DNA of 8,292 nucleotides from Thermoplasmata archaeon. Lineage in GTDB: Archaea > Thermoplasmatota > Thermoplasmata > Thermoplasmatales > Thermoplasmataceae. The stretch lies in NCBI GenBank assembly GCA_021790415.1, contig JAJYDZ010000059.1:1-8292 (forward strand), written 5' to 3'. Position 1 is the first letter of the stretch; each line of letters begins with the position of its first letter. The notes beneath the pieces were generated by a model. It was not told the origin of the DNA, searched no databases, and saw nothing but the letters and a program-made list of their open reading frames with translations. Position numbers and translations under genes: made by a program. Below are positions 5,498 to 8,292 of this stretch, piece after piece.

Positions 5498-6554
5498 AAA
5501 GTATTCCAGTTATATAGAGAGCGTTTTGAGATGCTTCTCTGCTTAAATCTACTTCTCCTAAAATAGTATATCTTTCCTTCCTTATTCTGTGAGCAGTTCT
5601 CACAGCCTCAATCATTAAATCCTCAGGAATTCCATAATCCTTTGCCTTAACGGACAAACCAAATTTTGAATATGTTGAAACCAGAGATTTCCAATCTCCT
5701 CCATGAAGGAACATGGATACTACGGAACCTATTGCACACTGCTCCCCATGAATAGCTTTTCCGGGAGTAAGATTTTCAAGGTTGTGAGCTATGAGATGTT
5801 CGCTGCCACTGGCAGGTCTCGATGATGATGCTATTGCCATGGATGTTCCGGATGCGAGTATCTGCTTAACTACAAGCCATACCGACTCCTCTACTCCAGG
5901 AAGAATTAGATGCGCCTTCTCAATAAGTTCCTTTGCAGCATATTCAGCTATTGCTGCTGCACTGCTGCTGAACTCCTCACCTTTGATCCTGTTTGCAAGT
6001 TTCCAGTCGAGTATTGCAGTTTCGTTTGAAATTACATCTGCAGCCCCTGCAGCCAGATATTTGAATGGAACCTTTACCATTATGGAGGTATCTGCTATTA
6101 TGGAAACAGGCATTGCAGCTTGTTCAGAAACTGACCATCCATCCTTTTTAATTGAAGCTCTGGGAGATGCAATGCCATCGTGGCTTGGTGTTGTTGGGAC
6201 GCTAACAAATGGAATATTCAAAATATATGCAATTTTCTTGGCAAGGTCGATCTTGCTTCCTCCTCCTACTCCAACCATAAGGCCGGCATTGAATTCCTTG
6301 GATTGCGATATGCATGACTCAAGGTTTTCATATGTAGCACCGCCTGTAACGATAATATGATTGTCGATTGATGCGTCTGAGAGATGATTTGAGACCTCAT
6401 TGCCTGCAAGTTTGATGGTGTTTTCTCCAGTAATAATAACAACTGTTCCCTCACGTATATTTCGTTTGGCAATATTCTTGATCTGTGAAAGAACGCCGTG
6501 ACCTACATAAATGTCCCTTGGGAACTGCATGGTCCGGAACTTTTCAAACTCCAT
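5496..6554 (-). CDS. egsA: sn-Glycerol-1-phosphate dehydrogenase (NAD(P)+)
   Basis: This 352-residue cytosolic enzyme reduces dihydroxyacetone phosphate to sn-glycerol 1-phosphate, giving archaeal ether lipids their characteristic glycerol stereochemistry. It belongs to the iron-dependent-alcohol-dehydrogenase/dehydroquinate-synthase fold. Visible landmarks: FPRDIYVGHGVL (11-22); the dinucleotide-binding GVGGGSKIDLAKK (95-107); the substrate/cofactor segment SVPTTPSHDGIASP (118-131); and metal-site residues Asp173 (AAGAADVISN), His253 (GSEHLIAH) and His269 (IHGEQCAIG). Length is normal and nothing key is missing. The ATG at 6554 has a TATA box about 28 nt upstream and no good Shine-Dalgarno, so it heads a leaderless operon continuing into the UPF0179 and GTPase genes. 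The gap to the asparaginase gene upstream is only 49 nt, so some readthrough from it is possible. Confidence 0.96.
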   Translation of the reverse strand: MEFEKFRTMQFPRDIYVGHGVLSQIKNIAKRNIREGTVVIITGENTIKLAGNEVSNHLSDASIDNHIIVTGGATYENLESCISQSKEFNAGLMVGVGGGSKIDLAKKIAYILNIPFVSVPTTPSHDGIASPRASIKKDGWSVSEQAAMPVSIIADTSIMVKVPFKYLAAGAADVISNETAILDWKLANRIKGEEFSSSAAAIAEYAAKELIEKAHLILPGVEESVWLVVKQILASGTSMAIASSSRPASGSEHLIAHNLENLTPGKAIHGEQCAIGSVVSMFLHGGDWKSLVSTYSKFGLSVKAKDYGIPEDLMIEAVRTAHRIRKERYTILGEVDLSREASQNALYITGIL

Positions 6555-6575
6555 ATCTCACTATCATTAGATTGC

Positions 6576-6589
6576 AGCATATAAATTTT
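6576..6589 (-). promoter_or_regulatory. Promoter of the egsA operon (leaderless type)
   Basis: The minus strand contains CAAAATTTATATGC. The TATA element TTTATAT is centred near 6582, about 28 nt from the egsA ATG, with an A-rich TFB element just before it. The predicted start site is within about 1-2 nt of the ATG. Confidence 0.55.
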
Positions 6590-6603
6590 GACACGCCCCT
6601 TTT

Positions 6604-7455
6604 TCAAAATATATGGATTCCTGTGGACATGTTGCCATTAGCAGAGCTTGCATATTCATCTCGTGTAACAGCGATAATTCCCACAAGAATATCGCCAAAA
6701 TCCTTTACTGCATCGTCAAGTATGTTTTTCAGCGAATCGGAACCTATTTGATTATATATATTGTAACAAAGCATTCTTTTGGCAATCTCCTCGCCTATGC
6801 CGGTTGTTACAATCCCTCCCTTTGGCCCACAATAAAAGCCACAACCGATTATTGGAGTATCTCCTACCCTACCCCTGAGCATTGGAACCGATCCTCCGGT
6901 TGAAACAGCAACAGCGAATTTTCCATTAATCCTTGCAATAGCCCCTACAGTATCACCTGTACTTTCCCCAAATCCAAGAATATCCCTGATAAATTTTTCT
7001 TTATCATTGAGGCTGTCAGTTCCCTCCTTAATCTTGGTTAGCATTTTTATGTGCCTTTCCAAGGTTCTCTCTGTTGATACATCATAGAATCCGTGACCCA
7101 TTTTCCTTGCGAATTCAATTGCACCGTCTCCGGACATCATAACATGCGGTGATTTCTCCATTACATCTCTTGCCACAAGAACAGGATTTCTAACGTGTTC
7201 TATTGCTATTACAGATCCGAATGTCTTCTCAGTCATCACAGCAGCATCCATCTGAATACTACCATCTATTCTGGGATAAGATCCGGTTCCTGCATTGAAA
7301 TCAGGGTCATCTTCCAGCTGCAAAACTCCATGTATGGCTGATTCAAGTGAATCTCCTGTCATGGAATTCATTGCATAACCACGAACTCTTTCAGAATAGT
7401 CGGTATGCCCTCCAACGCCCCCATGAAGGTAAATGATATTTTCCATATACGCCAT
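6604..7455 (-). CDS. Plant-type L-asparaginase / isoaspartyl peptidase (Ntn hydrolase)
   Basis: This 283-residue precursor belongs to the N-terminal-nucleophile family that cleaves itself into alpha and beta subunits and hydrolyses L-asparagine or beta-aspartyl dipeptides. Landmarks: LHGGVGG (10-16), DPDFNAGTGS (50-59), MDAAVM (69-74), the cleavage site GDTVGAIA with catalytic Thr169 at the start of the beta subunit, STGG (185-188, Thr186), the substrate-binding GRVGDTPIIG (195-204, with Arg196 and Asp199), and TTGIGE (217-222). The linker before Thr169 is ordinary. Which substrate dominates cannot be told from sequence. ATGs at 7455 and 7446 are both possible; the inner one gives an N-terminus (MENIIYLHGG) nearer the family form, 280 residues. 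It is divergent from tRNA-Val, and egsA follows 49 nt downstream on the same strand. Confidence 0.93.
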   Translation of the reverse strand: MAYMENIIYLHGGVGGHTDYSERVRGYAMNSMTGDSLESAIHGVLQLEDDPDFNAGTGSYPRIDGSIQMDAAVMTEKTFGSVIAIEHVRNPVLVARDVMEKSPHVMMSGDGAIEFARKMGHGFYDVSTERTLERHIKMLTKIKEGTDSLNDKEKFIRDILGFGESTGDTVGAIARINGKFAVAVSTGGSVPMLRGRVGDTPIIGCGFYCGPKGGIVTTGIGEEIAKRMLCYNIYNQIGSDSLKNILDDAVKDFGDILVGIIAVTRDEYASSANGNMSTGIHIF

Positions 7456-7497
7456 ATGAATATGTGAATATTAGTTTGTTTGTAGCTCCTCCAGATG

Positions 7498-7510
7498 AAG
7501 AATAAACCTT
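7498..7510 (-). promoter_or_regulatory. Probable promoter of the asparaginase gene
   Basis: The minus strand reads AAAGGTTTATTCT, close to the AAAGGATTTATATTC element before rps12. With a centre near 7503 the start site would be near 7476, giving a 20-30 nt leader with no Shine-Dalgarno. The AT-rich TAATATT nearer the gene is a weaker alternative. Confidence 0.35.
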
Positions 7511-7513
7511 TAG

Positions 7514-7527
7514 AAAACATAAATAAC
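7514..7527 (+). promoter_or_regulatory. Promoter of tRNA-Val
   Basis: The plus strand reads AAAACATAAATAAC. The TATA-like CATAAATA is centred about 27 nt before the first base of the tRNA (7549), with an A-rich TFB element upstream. That is the spacing expected for transcription starting at or next to the mature 5' end. Confidence 0.5.
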
Positions 7528-7548
7528 CCTTATTTTATCAACCCTAAA

Positions 7549-7620
7549 GGGCTCGTAGTCTAGCGGTATGATGTCTCCCTGACACGGAGAAGGTCACCGG
7601 TTCGAATCCGGTCGGGCCCA
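7549..7620 (+). tRNA. tRNA-Val, anticodon GAC
   Basis: A complete 72-nt cloverleaf can be folded. The acceptor stem GGGCTCG (7549-7555) pairs with CGGGCCC (7613-7619) with one T-G wobble, and the discriminator is A (7620). The D arm lies at 7558-7572 with the loop GG. The anticodon stem TCTCC/GGAGA encloses loop CTGACAC, so the anticodon is GAC (7581-7583), reading GUC and GUU valine codons. The T arm is ACCGG-TTCGAAT-CCGGT. CCA is not encoded and must be added. No intron is present. It is transcribed away from the asparaginase gene. Confidence 0.97.
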
Positions 7621-8116
7621 TTTACAGTTATAAGTAAGTCCATAAGATAATACATCCCTGAAGTACTTTGAGATTCTTGACTCCAAGTGTACCAAGTCTC
7701 TAAAAAATAAGCTACAAGAATAACGCAAGAATGCCTGAAAAGTCGTAGCCGTAGGACTAACAAGATTACCTGACAAATACCCATTGGTTAGCGAAAGTCT
7801 AATAAAAAAGTGATGATTGCTAAGAAGTTGGTCTTCTCTCACAATAGGGAACCAAACCAATCAAGGACAAAGTCTTTGAAAAGATATCATCCTGTATTTT
7901 GTGTAGTTCCATGCCTAATTGCTAGACATTGTCAACTTTTGGTTGATAAAGTGGATAAGAAAACGGGAAGTGGATAGAATAGATTTCCACGAAACAAGAA
8001 AATAAATTGTTTGCGCTCTTTATGAACTCCAGTGTCTTACAGCCCGTAGTTGGACGTCAACGAAAATGCGACATCATCATTGTTAAATCATAATCAGGAA
8101 TAACTCTTTGGATTTC
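7621..8116. other. Gene-poor stretch behind tRNA-Val
   Basis: About 500 bp with no gene I can support. The longest plus-strand opening, 7792-7974 (61 codons, stop TAG 7975), could start at ATG 7813 to give a basic 54-residue peptide of no family I recognise. The same reading frame before and after it (about 7650-8098) is broken by a dozen or so stops. Minus-strand frames of 70-90 codons here run into the antisense of the tRNA and are artefacts. No direct copy of the tRNA 3' end, terminal inverted repeat or IS signature is visible. The stretch may be a decayed insertion, but I see only non-coding or degenerate sequence. Confidence 0.4.
8083..8095 (+). promoter_or_regulatory. Possible promoter of the AhpD-like gene
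   Basis: TTAAATCATAATC is an imperfect TATA-like element centred about 28 nt before the ATG at 8117. No Shine-Dalgarno precedes the ATG, so a leaderless start is plausible. The match is weak. Confidence 0.3.
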
Positions 8117-8292
8117 ATGTTTAAGAGAACGAATTATAAAACAGTGTCTCCCGGACTGTATAGTGCAATGCTTGGCTTTTCAAGATACCTGGCTAATAGC
8201 AACCTAGAAAGAGGCCTTCTAGACTTGGTAGAAATAAGGGCATCCCAAATAAATGGATGCGCATGGTGCCTAGATATGCATACCAAGGATGC
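8117..8292 (+). CDS. AhpD/carboxymuconolactone decarboxylase-like protein, N-terminal part (runs off right edge)
   Basis: Fifty-eight whole codons are visible. The sequence is recognisable as the AhpD-like (CMD) fold: YKTVSPGLYSAML (7-19), then LLDLVEIRASQINGCAWCLDMHTKDA (34 to the edge), which contains the Cys48-x2-Cys51-x3-His55 redox centre. Members reduce peroxides through the Cys pair or act as related disulfide-dependent oxidoreductases. The residue 12 before the first Cys, the conserved Glu in AhpD proper, is Asp36 here. The ATG at 8117 fits the usual family N-terminus; the preceding frame holds stops. Partners cannot be judged, because the 3' part and downstream genes lie outside the window. 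AhpD proper works with AhpC or a lipoyl protein, but many archaeal members stand alone, so the peroxidase role is inference. Confidence 0.88.
   Translation, partial: MFKRTNYKTVSPGLYSAMLGFSRYLANSNLERGLLDLVEIRASQINGCAWCLDMHTKD

Noticed and set aside
5791..6360. Plus-strand open frame of 189 codons
   Set aside because: It lies wholly antisense within egsA, whose motifs are unmistakable. The hydrophobic, Ser/Ala-rich translation is a shadow of that gene.
7485..7494. GGAGGAG on the minus strand before the asparaginase gene
   Set aside because: It looks like a strong Shine-Dalgarno but lies about 30 nt from the ATG with no start codon at the right distance, and probably upstream of the transcription start.
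7810..7816. GTGATGA resembling the C box of an archaeal C/D sRNA
   Set aside because: No CTGA D or D' box follows within the expected 50-70 nt, and no flanking stem is seen.
7560..7860. Two minus-strand frames (7560-7784 and 7594-7860) ending in peptides such as GPDRIRTGDL or ARPDSNR
   Set aside because: These endings are the antisense translation of the tRNA-Val gene, a known source of spurious proteins. The upstream parts match no family I recognise.

Overview
The window looks like chromosomal DNA from a euryarchaeon, most likely of the Thermoplasmatales or a close relative. Support for archaea is direct: archaeal-type ribosomal proteins uS12 and uS7, sn-glycerol-1-phosphate dehydrogenase (the signature enzyme of archaeal lipid synthesis), a UPF0179-type protein, an archaeal YchF-like GTPase, a tRNA gene with no encoded CCA, and TATA boxes about 25-30 nt before the first start codon of most transcription units. 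The narrower placement rests on AT-rich DNA, abundant leaderless-type promoters and zinc-ribbon membrane paralogues, and is an inference.

Layout. Bases 1-140 hold the coiled-coil tail of a plus-strand gene. It converges on a long minus-strand block, 311-7455. In transcription order (right to left) this block holds: a plant-type asparaginase/isoaspartyl peptidase; an egsA-UPF0179-GTPase operon; a 148-residue two-helix membrane protein; two tandem zinc-ribbon six-helix membrane paralogues; and the rps12-rps7 pair, which ends in a hairpin plus T-tract. On the plus strand, tRNA-Val(GAC) lies divergent from the asparaginase gene. About 500 bp without a recognisable gene follow, and then the start of an AhpD/carboxymuconolactone decarboxylase-like gene that runs off the right edge.

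How the parts fit. Two modes of translation start can be read from the DNA. Promoter-proximal genes (both zinc-ribbon paralogues, the 148-aa protein, egsA and probably the AhpD-like gene) have a TATA box about 25-30 nt before the ATG and no Shine-Dalgarno, as expected for leaderless mRNAs. rps12, rps7 and the UPF0179 gene carry GGTG-type Shine-Dalgarno sites, and rps12 and rps7 start with TTG. The egsA-UPF0179-GTPase unit is tightly packed (gaps of about 14 and 1 nt), tying membrane-lipid synthesis, a cysteine-rich protein and a translation-type GTPase to one transcript.

I see no defence system, CRISPR array, intact mobile element or clearly new multi-gene machine. The points most worth a second look are the two similarly spaced cysteine quartets in the UPF0179 protein, the zinc-ribbon membrane tandem whose start can be settled by paralogue and promoter geometry, the rps12-rps7 pair standing without other str-operon genes, and the gene-poor stretch behind tRNA-Val.
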